A stretch of 64,000 nt of DNA from contig CALXOZ010000008.1 of the NCBI GenBank assembly GCA_944390195.1, forward strand, positions 1 through 64,000, in the 5' to 3' direction. The notes below the pieces were generated by a model. That model had not been told where the DNA came from, did not search any database, and was given only the letters and a program-made list of their open reading frames with translations. Shown here in pieces: positions 35,552 through 44,941 of the stretch (its first letter is position 1; each line of letters opens with the position of its first letter). The translations under genes and the position numbers were made by a program. This DNA comes from an uncultured Alphaproteobacteria bacterium (GTDB lineage: Bacteria > Pseudomonadota > Alphaproteobacteria > CAAGCB01 > CAG-977).

Positions 35552-36637
35552 TTATTTTTGTTTATACTGACGAAGAGAAGCGGCTAAAAGAGGATTGATC
35601 TGCCTTTTTACTTTAGCTGCGGCAATTTTATCAGCAGCCTCCGCCTGTTTTAAATCGACGAAAGGAATAGGCATTGGTTCAGGAACGACTTTAGCCGGCA
35701 TATATCCGGAATGAGGACGAGGAACCAATCCCAATTTTTCTTTCATGACCTCATCTTGCGGTTTAGTCCAATCGAAATTAAATTTTGAGCAGCAATTGGC
35801 ATAGATGGCGTTGAACCGCTCAAAAGAGACCGAGCAAGCATCTTGTGTTGAGAAGAAATCAGCCGTTTGTTTTTCAGACAGATATGTTTTTCCATCACAT
35901 GAACAGACAGATTTGACAATATCGTTTACAGAGACGACACGTTCAAATTTTTTTTCTTCGTCTTCTCTTGATGCGTTTTTAAAGCGCTGACGAACCATTT
36001 TTATATACAAGGAATCGTAAGCATCTCTGGTTGAATAATCGGAAAACCATCCTTTAAAAGCGGCGGCATAAGCTTTTTCGTCAATTTTTTTATTCAAGGC
36101 GACCTGATTTTGGAAAGGATTAACGATATGAGGATCTTTTTGCCTCAAAGCCTCCAAAGGTTCTTGGTATCCTTTTACAGCCAGTTGGAAACAAACGGCG
36201 GTTGCGCAAGCGGAGGCATCAGCTTCGATAACGGCCTGATTTTGGATATAGCATTTAGGGTGATCAAGATAAGCATCCATCAAGATTCCGTTTTGGAACT
36301 GTTGAGCGTGCCGCAATTCATGAGCCATTGTTGCGATTTGTTGATGCAGACCGCTTTTTTCGTTAATTTTCAAGATATTTTTGACTTCATCATAGGATCC
36401 GTAAGCTCTGATGGCGGGATCCAAAGAGATGACTGTGTTATGTTTTATAGCGTCATCAATCAGCTTTTTTCCTGTTTTGCACGAGGCGACAAAGAACAAT
36501 ATTTCTTCAAGTTTTTGTTTTTGTTCTTGATTTTCACACACTAGGAAGGGATAAGAGAAACGTTTATTGTCTGTTTCCGTTTCATTATTTTGATCAGAGA
36601 TCCCCGCAAAAGCATCATTAACACTTTTAGCCATCAT
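35552..36637 (-). CDS. HExxH-like zinc metallopeptidase, DUF6782 type
   Basis: Cytosolic-looking protein of 361 residues without signal peptide. The motif MAHELRHAQQ (H-E-x-x-H) with a downstream Glu in QAVIEADASACATAV suggests a gluzincin active site. N-terminally, GKKLIDDAIKHNTVISLDP precedes a strand pair (RAYGSYDEVKNILKIN). The C-terminus is basic and proline-rich (VPEPMPIPFVDL, RQYKQK). This resembles proteins annotated as DUF6782 putative metallopeptidases in uncultured gut Alphaproteobacteria. A secreted effector is possible, since no function in the cell is evident. It lies between the virion cassette and tgt, and its coding strand is relatively C-rich compared with the cassette genes. 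Confidence 0.6.
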   Translation of the reverse strand: MMAKSVNDAFAGISDQNNETETDNKRFSYPFLVCENQEQKQKLEEILFFVASCKTGKKLIDDAIKHNTVISLDPAIRAYGSYDEVKNILKINEKSGLHQQIATMAHELRHAQQFQNGILMDAYLDHPKCYIQNQAVIEADASACATAVCFQLAVKGYQEPLEALRQKDPHIVNPFQNQVALNKKIDEKAYAAAFKGWFSDYSTRDAYDSLYIKMVRQRFKNASREDEEKKFERVVSVNDIVKSVCSCDGKTYLSEKQTADFFSTQDACSVSFERFNAIYANCCSKFNFDWTKPQDEVMKEKLGLVPRPHSGYMPAKVVPEPMPIPFVDLKQAEAADKIAAAKVKRQINPLLAASLRQYKQK

Positions 36638-36742
36638 TGCCTCTCATATTTTAAATAAGAGAGAGTTTAACTGTTTTTTGCAATTTTGTCCAGAGCGTTT
36701 TGTCCAAATATCTTTTTCAAATCACTTGACATTTTTATATAA

Positions 36743-38397
<1,655 letters not shown>

Positions 38398-38459
38398 CAG
38401 TGAAAATTTTTTCGTTTATAAAGAGAACAAGAAAGATGGCGCAAAGAGGAGATTTACGG

Positions 38460-39281
38460 ATGAAAAACAGCTTTCAGCGTTTTATTATCAGCTTAATGTT
38501 TTTGCTACTCACCGCCCCGTTGGCGCAGGCGAGCGAGAGTTCGCTTTCGTTAGAGAAGATCAAAAGTTTTTTTGTTACCCCCAAGGAAACGGCAAAGCCG
38601 GAATCGAAACCATCGACCGCAGTTTCCCCCGCGAAGAAAGCTGAGAGCAAACCGCAAGAGCCGGCAGCTCCTAAGAAACCTGTTTACGATTTTTCAGAAA
38701 AGACGATAGGGAACCGGAACGCGCCGATCAAGATTCATATTTTCACCTCTTTGACCTGTCCGCACTGTCCGGTTGTTCACGCACAGGTTATTCCCTATCT
38801 TGAAAGGAAATATGTTCAAAATAACGAAGCTATTTTGATATTGACAGACTTTCCGCTGGAAGCGCGTGCTGTTGTGGGTTCATTGATATCGCGTTGCTTA
38901 ACAGGAGACAAATATTTTGCTTTTATGGATTCATTATTTGAGAATCAATTGAAATGGGCAGTGGCTCCGAATTTGCACGAAGCCCTTTTACCGTATGCGA
39001 AGTTAGCGGGTTTAACGGAAGAAGAAATGACGGCATGCGCGAATGACGAGGCGGGATTGAAGGAATTGACGCGGCAAAGGAATTTGGCGCTTATGCAATT
39101 TCGGATTCATGCGACACCGACATTAGTCATCCAACTGGGCAAACGGCGCGAGGTATTGGAGGGCGCACCGAGTCGCGTTGATTTGGACAAAGCCATCGAG
39201 AGATTAAAGGAGACTTACACCGGTTCATGGCCTTCGCCATCGGAATCAGGTTCCGAACCTGCCGCAGACATGGCTCCATGA
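38460..39281 (+). CDS. DsbA-like periplasmic thiol oxidoreductase
   Basis: Protein of about 273 residues from the ATG at 38460, which has GAGGAG about nine bases upstream and gives a regular signal peptide (MKNSFQRFIISLMFLLLTA); a longer frame begins at 38379. After a proline/lysine-rich linker the thioredoxin domain has the active site TCPHC and the cis-proline segment HATPTLVIQ. It should oxidise or reduce periplasmic cysteines; the CPHC motif favours DsbA-type oxidation. It lies between a DUF721 gene and the F0 ATP synthase cluster. Confidence 0.82.
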   Translation: MKNSFQRFIISLMFLLLTAPLAQASESSLSLEKIKSFFVTPKETAKPESKPSTAVSPAKKAESKPQEPAAPKKPVYDFSEKTIGNRNAPIKIHIFTSLTCPHCPVVHAQVIPYLERKYVQNNEAILILTDFPLEARAVVGSLISRCLTGDKYFAFMDSLFENQLKWAVAPNLHEALLPYAKLAGLTEEEMTACANDEAGLKELTRQRNLALMQFRIHATPTLVIQLGKRREVLEGAPSRVDLDKAIERLKETYTGSWPSPSESGSEPAADMAP

Positions 39282-39345
39282 TACGGGAAATCAAAGCTTG
39301 ACAATATCTTGATGACTTCGTAGCATAGCAAACTTTGAGGAAACA

Positions 39346-39702
39346 GTGCCTGAAGAACAAGAGCGAGGATCGCCTGAGGAAAGCTTTCAAGAGATAGAAG
39401 ACCGTTTGGCGGCGCTAAAGAAAGAGACCTCTGAATTTTCGTCAGCCCATTCCAGCAGTCCACCACCTGTTTTCAAGATGATGTGGATAGCTTTCAATGT
39501 TGTTTCAGACCTGTTAGCCGGTATCATATGCGGCTTGGGGGTCGGGTACGGATTGGATCACTGGTTCAAGACACGTCCGGTTTTTATTGCCGTTTTTTTG
39601 ATCATAGGGTGTATAGCAGGAATATTAAATGTTGTTCGATACTTGCATCATTATAATGAGCGTCAGAAAGAACAACAAGAATCAAAGAAGGGAAAGGAAT
39701 AA
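39346..39702 (+). CDS. atpI: AtpI-like F0 assembly protein
   Basis: Protein of 118 residues starting at a GTG, with TGAGG upstream. An acidic helical N-terminus (ERGSPEESFQEIEDRLAALKK) precedes two membrane segments (residues about 45-110), with GLGVGYGLDHWFKTRP between them. This is the AtpI/alphaproteobacterial AtpQ-like pattern; the family helps assemble the c-ring or transports Mg2+. It starts the F0 cluster in the usual order atpI, atpB, atpE, atpF', atpF. Confidence 0.82.
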   Translation: MPEEQERGSPEESFQEIEDRLAALKKETSEFSSAHSSSPPPVFKMMWIAFNVVSDLLAGIICGLGVGYGLDHWFKTRPVFIAVFLIIGCIAGILNVVRYLHHYNERQKEQQESKKGKE

Positions 39703-39707
39703 CATCC

Positions 39708-40436
39708 GTGTCAGATCCGATACAACAATTTGAGATAAAGCCGGTTGTTTCGTTACCGAAGATAGATGGCATTGATTTATCATTCACCAATTCATCTTTG
39801 TTCATGGTACTGGGCTTGGTTGTGTGTGCGACGTTTTTCATTGTAGCGATGCGCAAGCGGGCCATTATTCCGGACAAGCTGCAATCCGTAGCAGAGATGG
39901 TATATGAATTGGTAACGGGAATGGTCAACGAGATGGTGGGAACGGAAGGAAGGAAATACGTTCCTTTCATTTTTACGATATTCACGTTTGTCGTATTAGG
40001 TAATCTGTTGGGTTTGTTACCATACAGTTTCACTTATACCAGCCATTTTGCCGCAGTGGGTTCATTATCGATATTTTCGATATTAATCACCGTTTTCATA
40101 GGTATAAAGAAACGCGGATTAAACTGGTTTACCAACTTTTTCCCCAGCGGCACTCCGATAGCCATAGCGCCGATATTGGTTCCGATAGAAATCATATCTT
40201 TTTGTTCTAAACCGCTCAGCCTAACGATCCGTTTAACTGTGAATATGATGGTTGGTCATATCATGTTAAAAGTAATTGCCGGTTTTGTATACAGTCTAAG
40301 TTTTTGGGGTGGGTGGATACCGCTTGTATTCATATCCTTATTAATTGTATTTGAAATGGGGATTGCCGTATTGCAAGCGTATATTTATACTATTTTGACT
40401 TGTGTTTACTTGAACGATGCCTTGCATTCGCATTAA
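39708..40436 (+). CDS. atpB: F0F1 ATP synthase subunit a
   Basis: Membrane protein of 242 residues beginning at a GTG, six bases after the AtpI gene. The essential arginine is seen in LSLTIRLTVNMMVGH, and the ending is AYIYTILTCVYLNDAL. It forms the proton half-channels beside the c-ring. The conserved PLSLTIRL-NM-GH block is intact, so it should be functional. Confidence 0.95.
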   Translation: MSDPIQQFEIKPVVSLPKIDGIDLSFTNSSLFMVLGLVVCATFFIVAMRKRAIIPDKLQSVAEMVYELVTGMVNEMVGTEGRKYVPFIFTIFTFVVLGNLLGLLPYSFTYTSHFAAVGSLSIFSILITVFIGIKKRGLNWFTNFFPSGTPIAIAPILVPIEIISFCSKPLSLTIRLTVNMMVGHIMLKVIAGFVYSLSFWGGWIPLVFISLLIVFEMGIAVLQAYIYTILTCVYLNDALHSH

Positions 40437-40477
40437 ATTTTTTTACAATGGTGTTTTTATTAGGAAGGAAATGAAAA

Positions 40478-40723
40478 ATGGAAGCCGAATACGCAAAATA
40501 CATTGCAGATGCAGTGAAATTTTTATCAGCCGCATTATGCGCCGTCAGCATGAAGACAGCAGCGGAAGGAGTGTCAAAGATATGGATCACCATGATTGAT
40601 ACGGTTGGTCGCAATCCGACAGTCAAGAATGATATTAATTCATTTGGTTTGATCGGTTTTGCGGCGACGGAAGCTATTGCTTTGTACGCTTTGGTTATCG
40701 CATTGATTATGCTGTTTTTATAA
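40478..40723 (+). CDS. atpE: F0F1 ATP synthase subunit c, atypical first helix
   Basis: Protein of 81 residues in the usual place between atpB and the b subunits. The second helix is normal (GLIGFAATEAIALYALVIAL) with the ion-binding carboxylate Glu65, and the loop is VGRNP. The first helix is unusual: the conserved glycine ladder is replaced by Ser, Ala and Thr, and Lys26 and Glu30 stand inside it (CAVSMKTAAEGVSKIW). The pair is spaced i/i+4 and might form a salt bridge. This may change c-ring stoichiometry or ion handling. Start and length are supported by AAGGAA upstream. Confidence 0.92.
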   Translation: MEAEYAKYIADAVKFLSAALCAVSMKTAAEGVSKIWITMIDTVGRNPTVKNDINSFGLIGFAATEAIALYALVIALIMLFL

Positions 40724-40749
40724 TAACATTACAAAAAGGTCGACGAACA

Positions 40750-41244
40750 ATGTTACCTCAGCTGGATCCGACATGGTATGCTTCACAAAGCTTTTGGACA
40801 ATTATAACTTTTATAACAATGTTTTTCATTGTCTTGCATTTTATCATACCGTCGATGCGAGCAACAGTAGGTGTTCGTCGATCACAAATAGAGAAAGACA
40901 TAAAAGAAACAGAAGCATTAAAGGCACAAGTCAAGACATTGATGGAGGAATTAGAATCCGTTCACGGCGAGATCAGGATGCGGACTCAACAGATATACGC
41001 CCAAGCCCAGCAGGAAGCACAAGAATTAACCGGTAAGATGCAAGAAGAATTCGATCGCCGTCTTTCATCAAATTTAGCCGAGCAGGAACGCGCCCTTTTA
41101 ACTGCGAAAGCGACAGCTTTAAAAGAAATAACGTCAATATCGACGATATTAACAAAGGAAGCGGCACAAAAGATAGCAGGAATATCTTTATCGGAAGCAG
41201 AGATAAAAGAAACGGCACAGGCAGGAATGGAGAAGAAAGAATGA
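40750..41244 (+). CDS. atpF': F0F1 ATP synthase subunit b'
   Basis: Protein of 164 residues with one N-terminal membrane helix (FWTIITFITMFFIVLHFIIP) followed by a long charged coiled coil. Having two different b-type genes in a row (this and the next) is typical of Alphaproteobacteria and cyanobacteria, where b and b' form a heterodimeric stator. It overlaps the b gene by four bases. Confidence 0.9.
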   Translation: MLPQLDPTWYASQSFWTIITFITMFFIVLHFIIPSMRATVGVRRSQIEKDIKETEALKAQVKTLMEELESVHGEIRMRTQQIYAQAQQEAQELTGKMQEEFDRRLSSNLAEQERALLTAKATALKEITSISTILTKEAAQKIAGISLSEAEIKETAQAGMEKKE

Positions 41245-41792
41245 TCATAACTCCGGCATACGCATCAACAACGCACACAGCAATGGAACATAGTCTGTTT
41301 CAAGATCCGACATTTTGGGTGGGAGTAGCCTTTTTTATCACAGTGATCACATTGATAAAGCTGGCGGGGAAAGCTGTTTTATCTTATTTGGATGCGCGTG
41401 CGGAAAAGATCTCCAATCAACTGAAGGAAGCGAAAGAATTGCGCCAAAAGGCCCAAGAAATGCTTATGGAATATAAAGAGCGCTACAATAAAATCGAGCT
41501 TGAACGGGCTCGCTCCATAAAAGAGGCTGAAGACCACGCAAGACAGTTGAAAGAAAATATCCGGCAAGATTTTGAAACAAAGATCCACAACCAAGAACTT
41601 GTTGCGCAACAACGTTTAGAGCGTGCGAAACAAGAAACTATGGAAGAGATCAGAGATTTGGCAATAAGATTGACGATTCAGACGACAGAACAGTTATTAT
41701 TGGAAAAATTATCAGCGGATAAGGATCAAAGGTTAATTAACGACGCGATTGATTCACTGGAGGAATGTTTTTCAAGCGACAAAGCCGCCTGA
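41241..41792 (+). CDS. atpF: F0F1 ATP synthase subunit b
   Basis: Protein of 183 residues. The membrane helix DPTFWVGVAFFITVITLI is followed by LARAEKISNQLKEAKELRQ-like coiled coil (AEKISNQLKEAKELRQKAQ) and a C-terminal TIQTTEQLLLEKL segment. It pairs with b' as the peripheral stalk. It is the last F0 gene here; F1 genes are not in the window, which is common in Alphaproteobacteria. Confidence 0.92.
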   Translation: MIITPAYASTTHTAMEHSLFQDPTFWVGVAFFITVITLIKLAGKAVLSYLDARAEKISNQLKEAKELRQKAQEMLMEYKERYNKIELERARSIKEAEDHARQLKENIRQDFETKIHNQELVAQQRLERAKQETMEEIRDLAIRLTIQTTEQLLLEKLSADKDQRLINDAIDSLEECFSSDKAA

Positions 41793-41912
41793 ATAGGTCT
41801 TATCCCTTTTTGAGATCAGTTCCCCTTTCCATCACAAAGATATATTGGAATAAATTGACAAAGCCTTTTTTTTGGTAGATACTGATTAGATATACCGAAG
41901 AAAGGTAAAAGA

Positions 41913-42059
41913 ATGAACACAAGTCTTTATGAACAGTTTTTGGCGGTAGGATCTGTTAAAAGTTTGTTGACAGGAAAAGAAATAAAAGAATCCATATCCT
42001 TAGAATTAAAGGAAAGGATGGTTTCCAAACGGGTTAGTGATTCATATAAAGACGAATAA
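41913..42059 (+). CDS. small hypothetical protein, 48 residues
   Basis: An ATG with AGGT/AAAGG upstream opens a 48-codon frame (MNTSLYEQFLAVGSVKSLL to DSYKDE). It is hydrophilic and helical with a Lys/Glu-rich middle. No family is recognised. Placement between the ATP synthase cluster and a convergent gene, and the plausible ribosome site, make it a candidate only. Confidence 0.35.
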   Translation: MNTSLYEQFLAVGSVKSLLTGKEIKESISLELKERMVSKRVSDSYKDE

Positions 42060-42130
42060 ATTAATAACAGTAGATTTGTCGATATGGCTGATCGGCATTA
42101 TTTTTTTATCTAACGACACGTTAGAACATT

Positions 42131-44107
42131 TTAAAGTTGTTTTTTGTTAAAGATCAGGCAAGATTTCAATTCCTCGGCAGCACTAGAACAGACCTGTTTA
42201 AGGTTTCGTTTTACTCCCGCAATGAAAGTTCTAAATCTGTTTTTTCCGTTTACGTTGACTTCCTTAAAGATCGGAGAATAATTTGCTAGCATAGGATAAG
42301 ATTTGACAAGTTTATCCCAGTAATTTTGAGCGTCGTTTAATTTTTCAAAAGAGGATATTTGAAGAAAGAAGAAATCGTCTGCCGCTTTTGTAGAGGAACT
42401 TTTATTTTTTTTCACCGGTATCAAAGAGACCGGCATTTTATCCGTTTTATTAATCATCGGAATAATCTGTTTTTTATTAAGTTTTTTATTAAGATTGTCG
42501 GAGGAATTATCAAGAGAATAACGTTGATTGGCGGACAAGACATCAAGGTGTTTTTTTTCAAAGACATAAGATTTTGCCTTAGCAAAACTTTTTTGGTCAT
42601 AGGCAACTTCTTTAAAGCCGCTAGGAGCATTTTTTGATAGATTGTTTTCCAATGTTTTCGCTAAAGACGCCACAGAAGCATTTGCGATGAATTCCGGCAA
42701 AGGATCAACCCCCAGCGCAACGAACAAATAGCTTTGCGCGCCTTTATATTCAGCGAAAGCGAAATCGCGCTTAATTTGAGAGCTCAAACGTTCAACTGCG
42801 AGCAGGATAAGGTCATGTTTTTTTTGATATGGACGAGGAAGCAATTCAAATTCCTTTTCCCAAAGTTTTTGATTGACATCATCCAAAGAATTACAGACTT
42901 CAAACACTTCGGCGGCCTGAATTAATTGCAACAAAGAGACATTAACCTGAGAAATAACCGCCATAGTTATTGACAATCTTTTCCAACGTTCCAATTCTTT
43001 TTGATTTTCCGCCAGTTTAATAGCCTTTGGTCTTGAGAATAAATTCATCAAATTCCAAGTAATTCCAATTCCTGCATCAGCCCAACTTTTATTTTTCAAG
43101 AAAGAATTTGAATTATAATTGACACCGGCTCCGAATTCGATTCCCGGGAACATCCGGAGCAATTCTTTTTTAGCCTGTTGAGCGGCAATTCTAGCCTCAT
43201 AGTCAGCGATTCTCAATTCAGGACGATTAACCAAGGCGAAATATTCCAGATCGACTTGTCCGAAATTTTTAATAATTTCAGGATGATCCATATCAGCTGG
43301 GATATCCAGTGAAAAATCGACAAGAGGAGGTAAATTCATCAAATCCGCTAATTCTGATTTAGCATCCGATATATCACTTCGAAGCCCCATCAGCCTGTTT
43401 AAAGCTGTCAACAATTGCCTTTGATTTTTAAGTTGTTCGATTGTTTTTTGTTCATTTCGATTATAAGGATAATCATATTGTTTCAATTCATTTTGTACGG
43501 CAGCAATCAAGAGATTCAAATCATGTTCGATACGCTGCCCCGCTGCGGCTTTCCAAAAGATAGTTCTAACGTCATGAACGATTTGTTGAATAGATTTTCG
43601 TCTTATTTCTTCACTGATGAATCGTTTATCTGACAATTGCCTTGCATTGACATAACTGATACCGAAATCCAAGACGTTATAAACGATTTGCAATTGAGCA
43701 TTACGGATATTTTTATCTTCGATATAAGAATCGGGTAAAGTTTGTTGATTTTTATCAACAGCATCGGCCGAAATCGCCAGCTGACGGGAACGATGTGAAA
43801 ATCCGCCATCTGCGGCGATTTCAGGCAACAGATCCAAAGTAGCGGTTTCAGCAATATCATAAGCGACGGCTTGTTCCATCAGAGCGACTTTTTGTTGAGA
43901 ATTATATTTGACAGCTCTGGCAATAGCTTCATACAAGGTAATCGGCTTATCGACTTTTTCTTGATTGTCGAACAGGCTTTTTTTATCTTCTGCGGCACGA
44001 AGAGAACGTTCATCTAAAGTCGTCGGATGAGTGTAAACGGCACAAGAGCTTACCCACAGGAAAAGCGGGAAAAGAATGTTCTTATAATTTTTCAGACCAC
44101 TCATCAA
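42131..44107 (-). CDS. outer-membrane efflux (TolC/OMF) lipoprotein fused to a SPOR domain
   Basis: Protein of 658 residues. The N-terminus is a lipoprotein signal (FPLFLWVSSCAVYTH, lipobox VSSC with the acceptor Cys near 22). Residues about 55-500 have the two repeated helical/strand halves of outer-membrane efflux proteins, with ALVNRPELRIADYEARIAAQ and FPGIEFGAGVNYNSNSF among them. After a basic linker the last 80 residues (FFFLQISSFEKLNDAQNYWD to LKQVCSSAAEEL) form a SPOR domain. OMF proteins export drugs or other substrates; a SPOR domain binds septal peptidoglycan. The fusion would target the channel to the division site, an unusual architecture. No inner-membrane pump gene is adjacent. 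Confidence 0.75.
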   Translation of the reverse strand: MMSGLKNYKNILFPLFLWVSSCAVYTHPTTLDERSLRAAEDKKSLFDNQEKVDKPITLYEAIARAVKYNSQQKVALMEQAVAYDIAETATLDLLPEIAADGGFSHRSRQLAISADAVDKNQQTLPDSYIEDKNIRNAQLQIVYNVLDFGISYVNARQLSDKRFISEEIRRKSIQQIVHDVRTIFWKAAAGQRIEHDLNLLIAAVQNELKQYDYPYNRNEQKTIEQLKNQRQLLTALNRLMGLRSDISDAKSELADLMNLPPLVDFSLDIPADMDHPEIIKNFGQVDLEYFALVNRPELRIADYEARIAAQQAKKELLRMFPGIEFGAGVNYNSNSFLKNKSWADAGIGITWNLMNLFSRPKAIKLAENQKELERWKRLSITMAVISQVNVSLLQLIQAAEVFEVCNSLDDVNQKLWEKEFELLPRPYQKKHDLILLAVERLSSQIKRDFAFAEYKGAQSYLFVALGVDPLPEFIANASVASLAKTLENNLSKNAPSGFKEVAYDQKSFAKAKSYVFEKKHLDVLSANQRYSLDNSSDNLNKKLNKKQIIPMINKTDKMPVSLIPVKKNKSSSTKAADDFFFLQISSFEKLNDAQNYWDKLVKSYPMLANYSPIFKEVNVNGKNRFRTFIAGVKRNLKQVCSSAAEELKSCLIFNKKQL

Positions 44108-44700
44108 GCCGTCCTTTCAGGGCAAAGCAAAGATTTTATCAAGATACGACATTTTGTTTCAGGATTGAAATCATTTTATGATTTTACTCTTGGATTATAG
44201 GAAATAAAGATAATTTTTTTAATAATTTTCGGACAAAAAGTATAACACTTTTCAAGTTTTCCATTAATTTTCAGAATTTGGCGATAAAAGTTTTGAATAT
44301 TTAAAAACATAAAACGCACGCTTTGCACTGCCATATATTAAACGGATCGGAAAAGAAACAAACACTTTTTTCTTATATTTTTGCAGACATATAGAAGAAC
44401 GCAAAATGCCGACAGATTAAGATCACTTTAATTTTACAATTATCGACATCATTTTTGACATTTTTAAAGAGAGCGGATTGCAATTATATTCCCTTTTTTT
44501 TCACCTTAAAAAGCCTTAAATATTCTAAAAAATAACAAGATTAGATCTGATAGAAATCAGCTTATTTTCAAACATATTTTCCTTTGTTTGGGCAGCTATC
44601 GGCAGATGATATTTTAGTTTGCATAAATCAAGGAGCCTTATTTTTTTAGTAGAGAAGTCCGTTTTTCCATTGATGGGTTTGGAAGGCATTTAGACGATAT
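44108..44700. other. AT-rich intergenic region
   Basis: About 590 bases between two minus-strand genes. I see no coding frame, tRNA or strong hairpin apart from the terminator that follows at 44709. It probably holds the promoter of the TolC-like gene at its left end. Confidence 0.5.
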
Positions 44701-44708
44701 AAATAAGG

Positions 44709-44735
44709 AAAGCCCTCTTATTTCAAGAGGGCTTT
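44709..44735 (-). terminator. hairpin after the zinc-ribbon gene
   Basis: An eleven-base stem AAAGCCCTCTT/AAGAGGGCTTT with a five-base loop lies about 20 bases beyond the stop of the minus-strand zinc-ribbon gene. The following T-run is weak. Confidence 0.6.
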
Positions 44736-44754
44736 AACCAACAACAAGAAAGTA

Positions 44755-44934
44755 TTATTCTTCTTCTATATATTCTGTTCTAGGAGGTTCAGCCGCTTCG
44801 ACCGCACCGATTTCCAAGCCACAGAAATCGCAATGAAATTCCTCTTTTTCATTGAAATCATCACTCAGCAGGACGAAGACTTTATTTCTTTTTTGACAAT
44901 GGGGACAAACGACATCATAAACAACTTCTTTCAT
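44755..44934 (-). CDS. small zinc-ribbon protein, 59 residues
   Basis: Translated from the ATG at 44934, it reads MKEVVYDVVCPHCQKRNKVF and continues with a CDFCG pair and an acidic end (AEPPRTEYIEEE). Two CxxC pairs (CPHC and CDFC) form a zinc ribbon. It begins seven bases after the stop of the large TPR/transglutaminase-like gene, so both are likely in one transcript. Function unknown; such ribbons bind nucleic acids or other proteins. Confidence 0.65.
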   Translation of the reverse strand: MKEVVYDVVCPHCQKRNKVFVLLSDDFNEKEEFHCDFCGLEIGAVEAAEPPRTEYIEEE

Positions 44935-44941
44935 TGATTAC

